The notes: generated by a model not told the origin, from the sequence alone. A stretch of DNA of 64,000 bases from an uncultured Rhodopila sp. (GCF_903944925.1 NZ_CAJATU010000070.1:1-64000), one strand, 5' to 3'; numbered from the stretch's first letter, positions 42,227 to 53,186 are shown. Program-made: numbers and translations.

Positions 42227-43480
42227 TCATACGCTGGCCCGCGGCATCGCAGGCCCGGTTCCCCGCACCGCTCGCTCCCGCCCCACCATGCGCCCATAGA
42301 CCAGTAGCGAAAAACTGCCGAGGATCACCAGCACGCCCAGCACCATGAAACCGGACATATAGGACCCGGTGTAGCTGTTCATGATCCCCACCAGGAACCC
42401 GGCGATCGTGCCGCCGCCGCCCGCCCCCAGCCCGTTCATGATGCCCGCGGCCGGCCCCACCGCCCGGGGTTCCACACTGCTTTGCAGGATCGACCAGATA
42501 TTCGGCGTAAAGCTGGCAGCGTAATAGCCAAGCGCAACGGTGATCAACGCCAGCTTGCCGAGACCGGACTCGACCACCGGCAACAGCAACAACAGCACGC
42601 CGGCAACCAGCATCCCAAGCGATGCGATCAGCACCCGCTTGCCGGTGCGGTCGCTGATTTTCGCCATCGGAATGGCCAGCAGGATCGCCGCGGCGTATGG
42701 CACCGCGCTCGCCAGCCCCTGGCTCAGGCCGGTGAAGCCGAGCGCGCGGACCGCCAGCGGAATCCACAGTGTAATGCCCCAGAACAGCATGCCCTGGGTG
42801 ATGTAGCTGAACACCAGCAATACAAACGCCGGGCCGCCCAGGTCTTGCAAGGTCAGCCTCGGTTGGGGGCCTGATGAGTCTGGTTGCCGATACGGCGCCT
42901 CGGACTCCGGACGCAGCATGGCGAGGAACAGCGGGACGATCAGGATCAGTCCAATCCCTCCGGTGACAAAGAACAGCGTATGCCACCCGAAGAAATCGTA
43001 TATCGGCGTCAGCACCATGAACCCGATGGCGAGCGCGAAATACTGGCCGTAGAATTGGATGACGGCGTTGGCCTTGGTCAGCTCGTCCTCGGCGAACCAG
43101 CCGCGCACGAAGCGGGATTGTTGCGGCCAGTAGATGCCCTCGGCGACACCCAGGATCAGCCGGCAAATCAGCAGCACGGCAACCGACCCGGTAAAGCCGA
43201 CAACCAGGGTTGCGGCGGACCAGATGGCAAAGCACCAGATGACAACGGTTTTCGGGTCCATGCGGCGGGTGACGATGCCGCCGAGGATATTCGCGAGCGC
43301 ATAGCCGATAAGAAAGACCGTCAGTGCCCAGCTCGCGGTCACCGCGAAATGCTCGCCGGCGAAGCCGAGGTCTTTGGAAAGCTGCGGCATCGCCACCGAC
43401 AGATTGGTCCGGTCCAGATAGGCGACGAACAGTCCGGCGAACAGCGATCCGCCGATACGCCACCATTTTGATTTTTGCAT
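42227..43480 (-). CDS. MFS transporter (ACS family)
   Basis: A 417-residue 12-helix permease: FVAYLDRTNLSVAMPQLSKD, GVAEGIYWPQQSRFVRGWF. The family carries hexuronates, glucarate and similar acids. It abuts the lysR stop convergently (2 bp) and lies 12 bases after another MFS gene on the same strand, so two permeases sit in tandem. Confidence 0.85.
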   Translation of the reverse strand: MQKSKWWRIGGSLFAGLFVAYLDRTNLSVAMPQLSKDLGFAGEHFAVTASWALTVFLIGYALANILGGIVTRRMDPKTVVIWCFAIWSAATLVVGFTGSVAVLLICRLILGVAEGIYWPQQSRFVRGWFAEDELTKANAVIQFYGQYFALAIGFMVLTPIYDFFGWHTLFFVTGGIGLILIVPLFLAMLRPESEAPYRQPDSSGPQPRLTLQDLGGPAFVLLVFSYITQGMLFWGITLWIPLAVRALGFTGLSQGLASAVPYAAAILLAIPMAKISDRTGKRVLIASLGMLVAGVLLLLLPVVESGLGKLALITVALGYYAASFTPNIWSILQSSVEPRAVGPAAGIMNGLGAGGGGTIAGFLVGIMNSYTGSYMSGFMVLGVLVILGSFSLLVYGRMVGRERAVRGTGPAMPRASV

Positions 43481-43492
43481 GACGTTCCTCCG

Positions 43493-44785
43493 TTAGACGG
43501 GCACGGCCGGCCGGGCAAGCGTTTGCGGACTGTGTACGACCAGCATGACGGCCAGCGCCCCCGCGACCGCAAGGACGCCCGCGAGGATGAATGACGCCGT
43601 GTAGCCGCCGCCGTACTGGATGATGAATCCGGTCAGCGCGGGCCCGAAAATGCCGGCCGTGTTGGCGAGAAAATGCACGAACCCGCCGACACCGCCGATC
43701 TGGCCGGAGGGAACGATTTCCTGGATGAGTACCCAGCAATTCTGCGGCGCCATCAGCAGGAACAGGTTGGCGCAGGCAATCAGCGTAATCGCCGCGGCCA
43801 GCGACGCGGCATTCGACGCCAGCAGCACCGACACCGCCGCGAGCAGGAGACCACCGGCCAGGACGATCTTACGGGACAGTATCGAGTTGCCGGTGCGGCG
43901 GAACAGCAGGTCCGACAGCAGCCCGCCGCCGAACATGCCGATGCTGCCGCACAGCCAGGGTATGACCGTCAGCAGACTCATGCTCTTCAGATCAAGATGA
44001 TGCACTGTCGTCAGGTAGCTTGGCAACCAGGTCAGGAAGAAATAAAGCACGTAGTTGTAACTGAAAAACGCCAGAGCGACCGCCAGGACCGCTGGTGTCT
44101 TCAGCCATGTTCCGATCGATGCCGCATCGCCCTCACGGACCGCGGCCGCCGCACGGCTGCGGGCGACAAGTTCCTTTTCGGCCAAACCGACACGCTTGTT
44201 GGTTGTCGGTGTATCCGTCACGTAGAACAACCAGAAGAACAGCCAGACCAGGCCGATGACGGTAATGACGAGGAAGGAAACGCGCCAACTGATGTAGAAC
44301 GCCACCAGTCCGACGACGGGTCCTGAAACCGCCCCTCCGATCGGGTTGCCGGCGTTGGTAAGGCCGACCATCGTTCCGGCTTCTTCGCGCGGGAACCAGT
44401 TGCTGATGGTCTTGTTCGTGGTGCTGCCCATCGGCCCCTCGCCGAAGCCGAACAGGACCCGGAGGATCAGCAGCGACACGAACCCGGTGGCGATGGCGGT
44501 GAGGCCGCAAAACACCGACCACCAGGCCATCGCGACGCCGAACACCAGCCGCGGCCCCCACCGGTCGGAGGCCCAACCGCCAACGAAACAGAAGATCGAG
44601 TAGCCGACGAAGAAGGAACTGAAGACGATACCGAGCTGTGCCGGATCGAAATGCAGATCTTTCGAAACAATCGGCGCGACGATCGAAAGCGCCGAACGGT
44701 CGAGGTAGTTGATCGCATTGGCGAGAAACAGCAACAGGGCGATCGTCCAGCGAAATCGTCCGATAGCGACTTTTCCCTCTGACAC
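43493..44785 (-). CDS. MFS transporter (ACS family)
   Basis: A 430-residue permease with NAINYLDRSALSIVAPIVSK and GEGPMGSTTNKTISNWFPRE, typical of the GudP/ExuT branch. It is followed 12 bases later by a second MFS gene and preceded by the GarD-like gene, so it is probably part of the diacid operon. Confidence 0.85.
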   Translation of the reverse strand: MSEGKVAIGRFRWTIALLLFLANAINYLDRSALSIVAPIVSKDLHFDPAQLGIVFSSFFVGYSIFCFVGGWASDRWGPRLVFGVAMAWWSVFCGLTAIATGFVSLLILRVLFGFGEGPMGSTTNKTISNWFPREEAGTMVGLTNAGNPIGGAVSGPVVGLVAFYISWRVSFLVITVIGLVWLFFWLFYVTDTPTTNKRVGLAEKELVARSRAAAAVREGDAASIGTWLKTPAVLAVALAFFSYNYVLYFFLTWLPSYLTTVHHLDLKSMSLLTVIPWLCGSIGMFGGGLLSDLLFRRTGNSILSRKIVLAGGLLLAAVSVLLASNAASLAAAITLIACANLFLLMAPQNCWVLIQEIVPSGQIGGVGGFVHFLANTAGIFGPALTGFIIQYGGGYTASFILAGVLAVAGALAVMLVVHSPQTLARPAVPV

Positions 44786-44829
44786 GACGCTTCTCCATCG
44801 TTTCGTATCTTACGCCACTCCGTTCCCGA

Positions 44830-46374
44830 TCAGGTCACCGGCCCCGGGTTGAACAGCGTCAAGGCGTTCCGCAGCCCCCAGTGATCCGACCAGGTTTTCT
44901 TGCGCCCGCTGGCGACATCCAGGATCAGCCGGAACAGCTCCCACCCCACATCCTCGATCGTTGCCCGGCCGGTGGCGATGCCGCCGGCGCTGATGTCGAT
45001 CAGGTCGTGCCAGCGCTCGCTCAGCGCGTCGCGCGTTGCCATCTTGATCACCGGCGCGGCAGCCAGCCCGTACGGTGTGCCCCGGCCGGTGGTGAACACC
45101 TGCAACGTCATTCCGGACGCCAACTGCAGCGTGCCGCAGATGAAATCGCTGGCCGGCGTGGCAGCGAAGATCAGGCCCTTGCGGTCCACCCGCTCCCCCG
45201 GCGACAGCACACCTGCGATCGGGCTGGTGCCCGACTTGGCGACGGACCCGAGTGCCTTCTCGACGATATTCGCCAGACCGCCCCGCTTGTTCCCCGGCGT
45301 AGTGTTGGCACTGCGGTCGGACGCTCCTTCGCGCAGATACTCGTCGTACCAAGCCATCTCACGGATCAGCGCCCGGCCGACATCCTCATTCGCCGCGCGC
45401 GGGGTCAGCAGATGGATGGCGTCGCGGACTTCCGTTACTTCCGAGAACATGACCGTCGCGCCCGCCCGCACCAGCAGATCCGCGGCGTATCCCACGGCCG
45501 GATTGGCTGTCACGCCGGAGAATGCATCGCTGCCGCCGCATTGCGTGCCGACAACCAGATCCGACGCCGGGCATGTCGTCCGCGTGCGCCGGTTCAGCTC
45601 GGCCAGCCGCTTGTCCGCCATCTCCAGGATCGAGGCGATCATGTCCCCGAAACCGTGGTGGCTTTCGTCCTGCAGCCGCACGATATTCGGCGTGTTGCCG
45701 GCAGCCGGGGCCGGACGGCCGTCGGCCAGCAGCCATTCCGGCATCATCTTTTCGCACCCCAGGCTGACCACCATCGGTGCGCCACCGAAATTCGGATTGC
45801 GCGCGATATTCCGCAACGTCCGGATCGGCACCGCGGCCCCCGGCGCAGTGATCGCGACGCCGCAACCGTACGTGTGGTTCAGCGCCACCACGTCATCGAC
45901 GTTAGGGTAACGCGGCAGCAACTCCTGGCGGATGCGCTGCAAGGCGAATTCTACCACCCCGGCGACACATTGCACGCTGGTGCTGATTCCCAGCAGGTTC
46001 TTTGTGCCGACCGTTCCGTCGGCATTGCGGTAACCCTGAAAGGTGTAGCCCTCCAAAGGAGCTTGCGGTGGCGGCACCCGCGTCGCCAGCGGAAGATTGT
46101 CCAGCGACGGCGCGCCCGGCATCCGCACCAGCGATTCCTCGACCCAACTGCCGCGCGGTATAGGCTTTGCCGCGGTCCCGATGACCTCGCCGTAGCGCAA
46201 AATCGGTCCGCCCTCCGCAATGTCGGTCAGATTGACCTTGTGGCCCTGCGGCACGTGGTCCCGCAGCGTCAGGCCGTTATCGAACTCCGTGCCTTTCGGC
46301 AGGCCGCCGGCATTGACCACGATCGCAACATTGTCGCTGTCGTTGACACGGATATAACGCGGTGACTCGGCCAT
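44830..46374 (-). CDS. garD: Galactarate/altronate dehydratase family (GarD/UxaA)
   Basis: A 514-residue iron-dependent dehydratase. The N-terminal SAF-like domain ([15 protein letters not shown]) and large C-terminal domain with [49 protein letters not shown] and [10 protein letters not shown] match UxaA/GarD proteins. Next to GudD and an aldolase, galactarate (or altronate) dehydration is the likely reaction. Length is normal. Confidence 0.85.
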   Translation of the reverse strand: MAESPRYIRVNDSDNVAIVVNAGGLPKGTEFDNGLTLRDHVPQGHKVNLTDIAEGGPILRYGEVIGTAAKPIPRGSWVEESLVRMPGAPSLDNLPLATRVPPPQAPLEGYTFQGYRNADGTVGTKNLLGISTSVQCVAGVVEFALQRIRQELLPRYPNVDDVVALNHTYGCGVAITAPGAAVPIRTLRNIARNPNFGGAPMVVSLGCEKMMPEWLLADGRPAPAAGNTPNIVRLQDESHHGFGDMIASILEMADKRLAELNRRTRTTCPASDLVVGTQCGGSDAFSGVTANPAVGYAADLLVRAGATVMFSEVTEVRDAIHLLTPRAANEDVGRALIREMAWYDEYLREGASDRSANTTPGNKRGGLANIVEKALGSVAKSGTSPIAGVLSPGERVDRKGLIFAATPASDFICGTLQLASGMTLQVFTTGRGTPYGLAAAPVIKMATRDALSERWHDLIDISAGGIATGRATIEDVGWELFRLILDVASGRKKTWSDHWGLRNALTLFNPGPVT

Positions 46375-46395
46375 TATATGCTCTCCCTATAAAAT

Positions 46396-47721
46396 TCATC
46401 GCACCAGGCAAGGGCGCTTCGCATCGAACGCCCATCCCGGGATCAGCGACTGCATCGCCGCCGCATCATCGCGCGCACCCAGCCCGTGCTGTCGATACAA
46501 CGCATGGGCGCGGTCCAAGGCATCCGGATCCACTTCGATTCCAAGCCCCGGCCGCTGCGGCACCGCCACGCGGCCGCCCTGGATCTGCAACGGTTCGCGG
46601 GTCAGCCCCTGGCCGTCCTGCCAGATCCAGTGCGTATCGATCGCGGTGATCTTCCCCGGCGCCGCCGCGGCGGCATGAGTGAACATCGCCAGTGAGATGT
46701 CGAAATGATTATTCGAATGCGACCCCCAGGTCAGGCCCCACTCGTTGCACATCTGCGCCACCCTGACCGACCCCTGCATCGTCCAGAAATGCGGATCAGC
46801 CAGCGGGATATCAACCGACTGGAGCTGGATCGCATGCCCCATCTGCCGCCAGTCAGTTGCGATCATGTTGGTCGCCGTCGGCAGCCCGGTGGCACGGCGG
46901 AACTCCGCCATCACCTCCCGCCCGGAGAACCCCGCCTCGGCGCCGCAAGGATCCTCCGCATAAGCCAGGATATCGCCCCGCCCCTTGCACAGCCGCACCG
47001 CCTCATCCAGCGACCAGGCGCCGTTCGGGTCGAGCGTGATGCGCGCCGCCGGAAAGCGTTTCTTCAACGCTTCGATCGCCTGGATCTCTTGCTCCCCGCG
47101 GAGCACCCCGCCTTTCAGCTTGAAGTCCTCGAACCCATAACGGGCCTGGGCCGCCTCGGCCAGCCGCACGACGCCTGCCGGGGTCATCGCCTCTTCCCGC
47201 CGGAGCCGGAACCAATCGTCGGAGGCTTCGGTTTCCGCGAGATACGGAAGCCCGGTCCTGGTGCGATCCCCCACATAGAACAGATACCCCAGCATCGGAA
47301 CAGACTCGCGCTGCTGCCCATCGCCAAGCAAAGCGGCCACCGGAACGTCGAGGTATTGCCCCAGCAAATCCAGCAACGCCGCCTCGATCGCGGTGACGAC
47401 ATGAATCGTCGTCCGCAGGTCGAACGTCTGCAAACCCCTTCCACCCGCGTCACGATCGGCGAAGCGCTCCCGCACCCTGTTCAGAATGTTCTTGTAATCG
47501 CCAATCGGCTGGCCAACCACCAGAGGAGACGAATCTTCAAGTGTCTGCCGGATCTTCTCGCCGCCGGGCACTTCACCCAACCCGGTGCGCCCGGCATTGT
47601 CCGTCAACAGCACGATATTGCGGGTGAAGAACGGCCCATGCGCTCCGCTCAGGTTCAGCAGCATGCTGTCGTGGCCGGCAACCGGCACCACGCGCATCGA
47701 TTTCACCACCGGGGTAGCCAT
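46396..47721 (-). CDS. gudD: Glucarate dehydratase
   Basis: A 441-residue enolase-superfamily enzyme converting D-glucarate to 5-keto-4-deoxyglucarate. Hallmarks: [10 protein letters not shown] (KxK base), [13 protein letters not shown] (metal Asp), [15 protein letters not shown], and [17 protein letters not shown] (His base). It lies 21 bases upstream of garD on the same strand. A second, broken copy is at 49350-50734. Confidence 0.93.
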   Translation of the reverse strand: MATPVVKSMRVVPVAGHDSMLLNLSGAHGPFFTRNIVLLTDNAGRTGLGEVPGGEKIRQTLEDSSPLVVGQPIGDYKNILNRVRERFADRDAGGRGLQTFDLRTTIHVVTAIEAALLDLLGQYLDVPVAALLGDGQQRESVPMLGYLFYVGDRTRTGLPYLAETEASDDWFRLRREEAMTPAGVVRLAEAAQARYGFEDFKLKGGVLRGEQEIQAIEALKKRFPAARITLDPNGAWSLDEAVRLCKGRGDILAYAEDPCGAEAGFSGREVMAEFRRATGLPTATNMIATDWRQMGHAIQLQSVDIPLADPHFWTMQGSVRVAQMCNEWGLTWGSHSNNHFDISLAMFTHAAAAAPGKITAIDTHWIWQDGQGLTREPLQIQGGRVAVPQRPGLGIEVDPDALDRAHALYRQHGLGARDDAAAMQSLIPGWAFDAKRPCLVR

Positions 47722-47743
47722 GCGATGTCTCCTCCGTTATGAT

Positions 47744-49096
47744 TTACTTCACCAGAACCATGCGCTTGATCTCACCGACGATCACCAGATAGCTGACCGC
47801 GGCCAGCAGCGCGTTCGCGCCGACAAAAACCAGTGCATCATTGAACGATCCCGTCGCCTGGATAATCGCGCCAATAATAATCGGCGTGGTGATCGACGAC
47901 AGATTGCCGCACATGTTGAAGACGCCGTTGGCGAGGCCGGTAATCTCACGCGGCGCCGCATCCGACATCACCGCCCAGCCGAGCGCACCGATGCCCTTGC
48001 CGAAAAACGCCAACGCCATCAGCGCAACGACCACCCACTCCAGAGCCGTGTAATTGCACGCGATCATCGCCATCGACAGCAGCATGCCCCCGACGATCGG
48101 GGTCTTGCGCGCCACCGTCAGCGACCAGCCCCGGCGCAGCATCCAGTCGGAGAAAATGCCGCCCAGAATGCCGCCAAGGAACCCGCAGATCGCCGGCAGC
48201 GAGGCGACAAATCCCGCCTTCAGGATCGACATCCCGCGCGCCTGCACCAAATACACCGGAAACCAGGTGATGAAGAAGTAGGTAATCGCGTTGATGCAGT
48301 ATTGCCCGATGAAAATCCCGACCATCATGCGGTTGCGGAACATCTGTCCGATATAGGACCATTCACCGCCAGCCGCGGCATCCCTCGCCGCGGGCTGATC
48401 CATGTTCACCAGGCCACCGCCGGCGGCAATGTATTCGACCTCGGCGCGGTTCGCCATCGGGTGGTCTACCGGGCTGTACACCAGCCGCAGCCATGCCACG
48501 GTCAGAATGATGCCGAGGCCGCCCATGACGCCGAAAACCCACGGCCAGCCGAAGGAAAAGGTGATCCAGCCCATCAACGGCGCAAAGATCACCGTGGCGA
48601 AGTATTGCGCGGAGTTGAAGATCGCTGACGCCGTCGCGCGCTCCTTGCTCGGAAACCACGCGGCAACCACACGCCCGTTGCCCGGGAAAGACGGCGACTC
48701 GGCGACCCCGAGCAGGAAGCGCAACCCGAACAGCACCACCACGGCCAACCCGCCGGTGACAAAGCCCACCAAACCCTGCGCCAGCGTAAACAGGGACCAC
48801 AGCGCCAGGCTACCCGCGTAAACCATCTTCGATCCGTAGCGGTCCAGCAGCCAGCCGCCCGGCAATTGCGCAATGACATAGGCCCAGCCGAAGGCCGAGA
48901 AGATGACCCCCATCTGCGCCGCGTTCAGGCCGAGGTCCTTGCTGATGACCGGCCCGGCGATCGAGATGGTCGCTCTATCGGCGTAATTGACAGTCGTGAC
49001 CACGAACAGCATGGCGACGATCAGCCAGCGAATATTCGTCTTGCGGTCAATCGTAGGGCCGATCGGCATGGCCGCCGTCGCAGCGCCATCTGGCAT
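47744..49096 (-). CDS. MFS D-glucarate/galactarate-type permease (GudP-like)
   Basis: A 450-residue permease: VNYADRATISIAGPVISKDL, GVAESPSFPGNGRVVAAWFP, and about 12 helices. The ATG at 49096 has ggagg 6-7 bases upstream. It starts the presumed permease-gudD-garD-permease operon and has the LysR-type dyad about 120-170 bp upstream. Confidence 0.87.
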   Translation of the reverse strand: MPDGAATAAMPIGPTIDRKTNIRWLIVAMLFVVTTVNYADRATISIAGPVISKDLGLNAAQMGVIFSAFGWAYVIAQLPGGWLLDRYGSKMVYAGSLALWSLFTLAQGLVGFVTGGLAVVVLFGLRFLLGVAESPSFPGNGRVVAAWFPSKERATASAIFNSAQYFATVIFAPLMGWITFSFGWPWVFGVMGGLGIILTVAWLRLVYSPVDHPMANRAEVEYIAAGGGLVNMDQPAARDAAAGGEWSYIGQMFRNRMMVGIFIGQYCINAITYFFITWFPVYLVQARGMSILKAGFVASLPAICGFLGGILGGIFSDWMLRRGWSLTVARKTPIVGGMLLSMAMIACNYTALEWVVVALMALAFFGKGIGALGWAVMSDAAPREITGLANGVFNMCGNLSSITTPIIIGAIIQATGSFNDALVFVGANALLAAVSYLVIVGEIKRMVLVK

Positions 49097-49213
49097 CGTC
49101 GTCCTCCGTGCCGCTGTCGATGCGCGGCATCTGTTTGATTGTCGATTGCATCTGAGGCGCGAACGCTTATGCAATCGCGGTCTGTATTCGGCGTGACTCT
49201 AAGTCAGGCGATC

Positions 49214-49267
49214 GATGCGCGTCTAACCTAAATACCGCATCAATCGATCGAATCGGCGCATCGATTG
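49214..49267. promoter_or_regulatory. Putative LysR operator B with T-N11-A dyad
   Basis: gatgcgcgtctaacctaa (49214-49231) matches operator A (41269) at 16 of 18 bases. Just beyond it, CAATCGAT-N11-ATCGATTG (49241-49267) is a perfect 8-bp dyad with T-N11-A at its core, the classical LysR box. It lies upstream of the GudP-like gene. Confidence 0.7.
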
Positions 49268-49306
49268 GCCAAGCCTAAATCAGCCCAAAGGCACGGGCTT
49301 CTCCGT

Positions 49307-49334
49307 CCGTCATGGCGGGCGCGGACCATGACGG
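49307..49334. repeat. Short palindromic repeat (copy 6)
   Basis: ccgtcatgg and ccatgacgg arms, 9 bp each, with a 10-bp spacer; outer arms of the dispersed repeat family only. Confidence 0.55.
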
Positions 49335-49349
49335 CAAGGGGGCACCATA

Positions 49350-50734
49350 TCACACTGGCACACGTCCCAGGCTCGGACGCTTCGGGTCATACGTCCAGCC
49401 CGGAACAATGAACTGCATCGCCGCCGCATCGTCGCGCGCACCGTGGCCGACGCGATTGTATAGATCATGCGCCTGCATCACCCGATCCATGTCGAGATCG
49501 ATCCCCAGGCCCGGCCGCCGCGGCACCTCCACCTCGCCACCAATGATTCGCAGGGGTTCCTTCGTCAGCCGCTCGCGTCCTTCCTGCCATATCCAGTGCG
49601 TGTCGATGGCGGTGATCGCACCCGGCGCCGCCGCCGCGCAGTGGGTAAACATCGCCAGCGACACATCGAAGTGGTTGTTCGAGTGCGAACCCCAGGTCAG
49701 CCCCCACTCATCGCAGAGCTGCGCCAGCCGCACCGATCCCTGCATCGTCCAGAAATGCGGATCGGCCAGCGGAATATCCACCGCCTGTAGCAGGATGGAA
49801 TGTCCCATCTGCCGCCAGTCCGTGGCCACCATGTTGGTCGCGGTCGGCATCCCCGTTGCCCGCCGGAACTCGACCATCACCTCGCGGCCGGAGTAGCCCG
49901 CCTCGGGGCCGCAAGGGTCCTCGGCATAGGCCAGCACATCCCCCCTGCCCTTGCACAGTGCGATTGCCTCAGCGACCAGGCGCCGTTCGGGTCCAGCGTG
50001 ACCCGCCCGTCCGGGAAGCGCTGCTTGATCGCGGTGACAGCCTCCATCTCCGCGGCACCGTCCATCACGCCTCCCTTCAGCTTGAAGTCCTTGAAACCGT
50101 AGCGCTCTACCGCTGCCTCGGCCTGGCGGGCGATGGCGGCCGGGGTCAGCGCCGCCTCCTGACGCAGTCTCAACCAGCCATCCGCCGCTTGAGACTCAAC
50201 CGGATAATCCAGGTCCGTCTTCCGGCGGTCGCCGACATAGAACAGGTAGGCCAGCATGCGCACCGACTCGCGCTGCTGTCCGGCGCCCAGCAATGCCGCC
50301 ACCGGAACGCCCAGGAACTGCCCGAGCAGGTCGAGCAGTGCCGCCTCCACCGCAGTCAGGACATTGTCGGCCCGCAGATTGATCTCGTGCGGCTGGCGCA
50401 GGATCGCCGCCTCGGCGGCGGAGGTCACCCGATGCCGCGCAGCGTCCGCCAAGGATCGCCGGATGTCGCCGATAATCGCGTTGTACAGGCCGATCGGCCG
50501 CCCCTCGACCAATGGGCGGGAGCGTTCCAGGGTTTGTCGGATGCCCTCCCCACCCGGCACTTCGCCGACACCGGTGCGGCCGGCATTGTCGGTCAAAATC
50601 ACGAGGTTGCGGGTGAAGTATGGCCCGTGTGCGCCGCACAGGTTCAGCAGCATGCTGTCCTGACCGGCAACCGGGATAACCCGCATCCCGGTGACCACCG
50701 GCGAGCCGCCGAGAGCGGCCTGCTGAGCACTCAT
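49350..50734 (-). pseudogene. gudD: Second glucarate dehydratase, broken by a 4-bp deletion
   Basis: The 5' frame (from 50734) encodes the N-terminus through [10 protein letters not shown] and LDPNGAWSL; the 3' frame resumes at [15 protein letters not shown] and runs to the end with [17 protein letters not shown]. Compared with the intact paralogue at 46396, the forward strand reads cctca-gcgacc here and cctcatccagcgacc there: tcca is missing at 49971/49972. Adding 4 bp gives a 462-residue protein. ggagg lies before the ATG. Likely inactive, unless the deletion is a sequencing error. Confidence 0.88.
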
Positions 50735-50837
50735 GGCATTGCCCCTCCAAGGTTTGCCTGGGCATATGGGCATTCCCGGCATGATGGTCTTATATTAATT
50801 GCCGTAAGGTTCGACCCGGGGGCCATCGTCAGACCCC

Positions 50838-50930
50838 GTGTCATGGCTGGATTTAGTCCGGCCACCCACGACTTGCGGGCGTGTGCGGCGGCAAAGTCGT
50901 GGATGGCCGGGCCGAGCCCGGCCATGACAC
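50838..50930. repeat. Dispersed palindromic repeat (copy 7)
   Basis: A 93-bp palindrome, outer arms gtgtcatgg/ccatgacac, inner arms ggccacccacgactt/aagtcgtggatggcc. It lies in the gap before thiM; a further half-arm (cccgccatccacgctttgg) follows near 50981. Confidence 0.85.
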
Positions 50931-51040
50931 AAAGGGAAAGCAAGCCGCTGGCCGACTAATTAAACACATGTGGGGCGAAGGCCCGCCATCCACGCTTTGG
51001 ATGTCCCAAGCCGCCTGAACGGAGAAGTTTCCTGGTCACG

Positions 51041-51823
51041 ATGCAGCGAACCTGGCCGCACCCCGATATCCAGGCCGACATGGCGCGGTTGCGATCGCTC
51101 GCACCGCTGACGCATTGCCTGACGAACTTCGTCGTCATGGGCTTTACCGCCAACGTGCTGCTTGCGGTTGGCGCGTCGCCGGCCATGGTCATCGCCGAGC
51201 AGGAGGCTGCCGCGTTCGCCGCAATGGCCGACTGCGTGCTGATCAATCTCGGCACCATCACCGCCGTGTCGGCGGAGGTGATGCAACAGGCTGCCGCGTC
51301 GGCGGCGGTCGCAGACACGCCGTGGGTGCTGGACCCGGTGGCAGTCGGCGTGCTGGCGTTTCGCACCGGCATCGCCGAAACGCTGCTGCGGAGCCGGCCG
51401 ACCGTCATTCGCGGCAATGCGTCGGAGATCCTTGCCCTGTCCGGCGCGCAGGGTGGCGGCAAAGGGGTCGACTCGACAGCGGCCTCTTCCGCCGCGGTGG
51501 ATGCCGCCGGCGCGCTGGCCCGGCGCACCCGGGCGGTTGTCGCGGTCAGCGGCGCGACCGATTACGTCACCGACGGCACCGCTTTGGTCGAGATCCCGGG
51601 CGGGCATCCCATCATGACCCGCGTCATCGGCACCGGCTGTTCGCTGGGCGCGGTGATCGCCGCCTTCCTCGGGGCTGGCGTTCCGCCGCTGCGGGCCGCC
51701 ACCGCTGCGTCCGCGGTGTTCGCGCATGCCGGGGAGCAGGCAGTCGCGCTTTCCCGCGGGACGGGCGGGTTCGCTGCGGCGTTCCTCGACGCGTTGTCCG
51801 TTATTGGCGTCGCGGTGGTGTAA
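51041..51823 (+). CDS. thiM: Hydroxyethylthiazole kinase
   Basis: A 260-residue ThiM, phosphorylating 4-methyl-5-(2-hydroxyethyl)thiazole in thiamine salvage. PLTHCLTNFVVMGFTANVLL is the N-terminal signature; WVLDPVAVGVLAFRT, VIRGNASEILALSG and VIGTGCSLGAVIAAFLG (anion hole and catalytic Cys) are present. I see no TPP riboswitch in the 100 bp upstream. Stand-alone gene. Confidence 0.92.
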   Translation: MQRTWPHPDIQADMARLRSLAPLTHCLTNFVVMGFTANVLLAVGASPAMVIAEQEAAAFAAMADCVLINLGTITAVSAEVMQQAAASAAVADTPWVLDPVAVGVLAFRTGIAETLLRSRPTVIRGNASEILALSGAQGGGKGVDSTAASSAAVDAAGALARRTRAVVAVSGATDYVTDGTALVEIPGGHPIMTRVIGTGCSLGAVIAAFLGAGVPPLRAATAASAVFAHAGEQAVALSRGTGGFAAAFLDALSVIGVAVV

Positions 51824-51905
51824 GACGGGAAAAATGCCGGAGACGGAAAGGGTTTATTAACTTTTCCGTTGTAATTTGGGTGCCCAACCCGCCCCGGACC
51901 CGCCG

Positions 51906-53186
51906 ATGTACTTCACATCCGACACCATCCCCGCCCTCGACGACCGCCTTGTCCCGCCGCTTGTGCTCGGGACCGCCGATCTGACGGGATTTGCGTATCA
52001 GGATAATGGATATGACAGCCTGGTTGAGCGCATCGGCCAGTCTCGGACAGGCAGCCGGGCGGATGCCGAAGCCGCCCGGCTGTATGACACCGCGATCGCC
52101 TGCCAGCTCGCATTCCGCCGTGCCGAAGGGCTGGATTTGCAGGACCACGCCCTGGACCATGCGCAGATCTTCCGGGTGCGTGCCGGCGCCCATAAGCCCT
52201 TGCGGCTGCTGGCGCTGGCCGGACCGGGCGACCTCATGGTCAACACGCCGCTCGACTTCATCACCAACGCGATCGATGTCCGGCTGGACCTGCTGTACCT
52301 GCGGCCGGACCGTCCGCTGCCGCCGGTGATACCGGATCATGACGTGGCGTTCTTCGCCCAAAGCGAGGCCGACGAGGCGAGTTTGGTCCGGCTGAAAGCC
52401 CTGTTCCACGCCTGGCCGCGCCCGGCGCTGAACGACCCCGGGCTGCTGCCGAGCCTTGCCCGCGACACGCTGGCGCAGTCCCTCGCCGGCGTGCCCGGCA
52501 TCCGCAGCCCGGAGGCCGTGGCGGTGACCCGCGCGGCGCTGGAATCGGGTGGGCCGATCGGCTGCGACTTTCCCTGCCTTATCCGGCCGAGCGGCTCACA
52601 TGCGGGGGCCGGGCTGGCCCTGGCGGAGACGCCGGCGGACCTGGCCGCATACCTGCGCCGGACGTTCGCCCGGGACTTCTTCCTGACCGCGTTCGAGAAC
52701 TACATTTCCCCCGACGGCTTCTACCGCAAATCGCGCATCGCCTTCATCGATCGTCGGCCGTTCCTGTGCCACAAGGCGATCTCCAGGGACTGGATGGTGC
52801 ACTACCTGAACGCCGGCATGACCGAATCCGCCGACAAGCGGGCGGAGGAGGCCTACGCCATGGCGCATTTCGATACCGGTTTCGCCCGCCGTCACGCCGC
52901 CGCGTTCGAGGCGCTGCATGACCGCCTCGGCTTCGACTATTATTCCATCGACTGCGCCGAGACGCGCGACGGGCGGCTGCTGGTGTTCGAGGCCGACACC
53001 GCCGCGATCATCCACCAGATGGATCCGCCCGACCTGTTCCCCTACAAGCAGCCGCAGATGCGCAAGGTGTTCGCGGCGTTCGAGGCCATGCTGCGGCGCC
53101 GGGCCGACAGGGACTGCGCCGGACTGGGCTGGAGGGCACGGCTTGAACGTATCGGCGCCGTGCGGGCGCCCTTCGCGCTGAGCTGA
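51906..53186 (+). CDS. ATP-grasp-like hypothetical protein
   Basis: A 426-residue protein. The C-terminal half looks like an ATP-grasp ligase: FPCLIRPSGSHAGAGLALAE (lysine/glycine-rich loop region), FFLTAFENYISPDGFYRKSR, and YYSIDCAETRDGRLLVFEAD with acidic metal-binding residues. The N-terminal half (FRRAEGLDLQDHALDHAQIF; RLLALAGPGDLMVNTPLDFI) is a helical then alpha/beta domain found with RimK-like proteins. Substrate unknown. The ATG at 51906 has no strong ribosome site. Confidence 0.6.
   Translation: MYFTSDTIPALDDRLVPPLVLGTADLTGFAYQDNGYDSLVERIGQSRTGSRADAEAARLYDTAIACQLAFRRAEGLDLQDHALDHAQIFRVRAGAHKPLRLLALAGPGDLMVNTPLDFITNAIDVRLDLLYLRPDRPLPPVIPDHDVAFFAQSEADEASLVRLKALFHAWPRPALNDPGLLPSLARDTLAQSLAGVPGIRSPEAVAVTRAALESGGPIGCDFPCLIRPSGSHAGAGLALAETPADLAAYLRRTFARDFFLTAFENYISPDGFYRKSRIAFIDRRPFLCHKAISRDWMVHYLNAGMTESADKRAEEAYAMAHFDTGFARRHAAAFEALHDRLGFDYYSIDCAETRDGRLLVFEADTAAIIHQMDPPDLFPYKQPQMRKVFAAFEAMLRRRADRDCAGLGWRARLERIGAVRAPFALS

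Noticed and set aside
50944-51040. TPP riboswitch upstream of thiM
   Set aside because: No CUGAGA or ACCUGA-type core motifs could be found.
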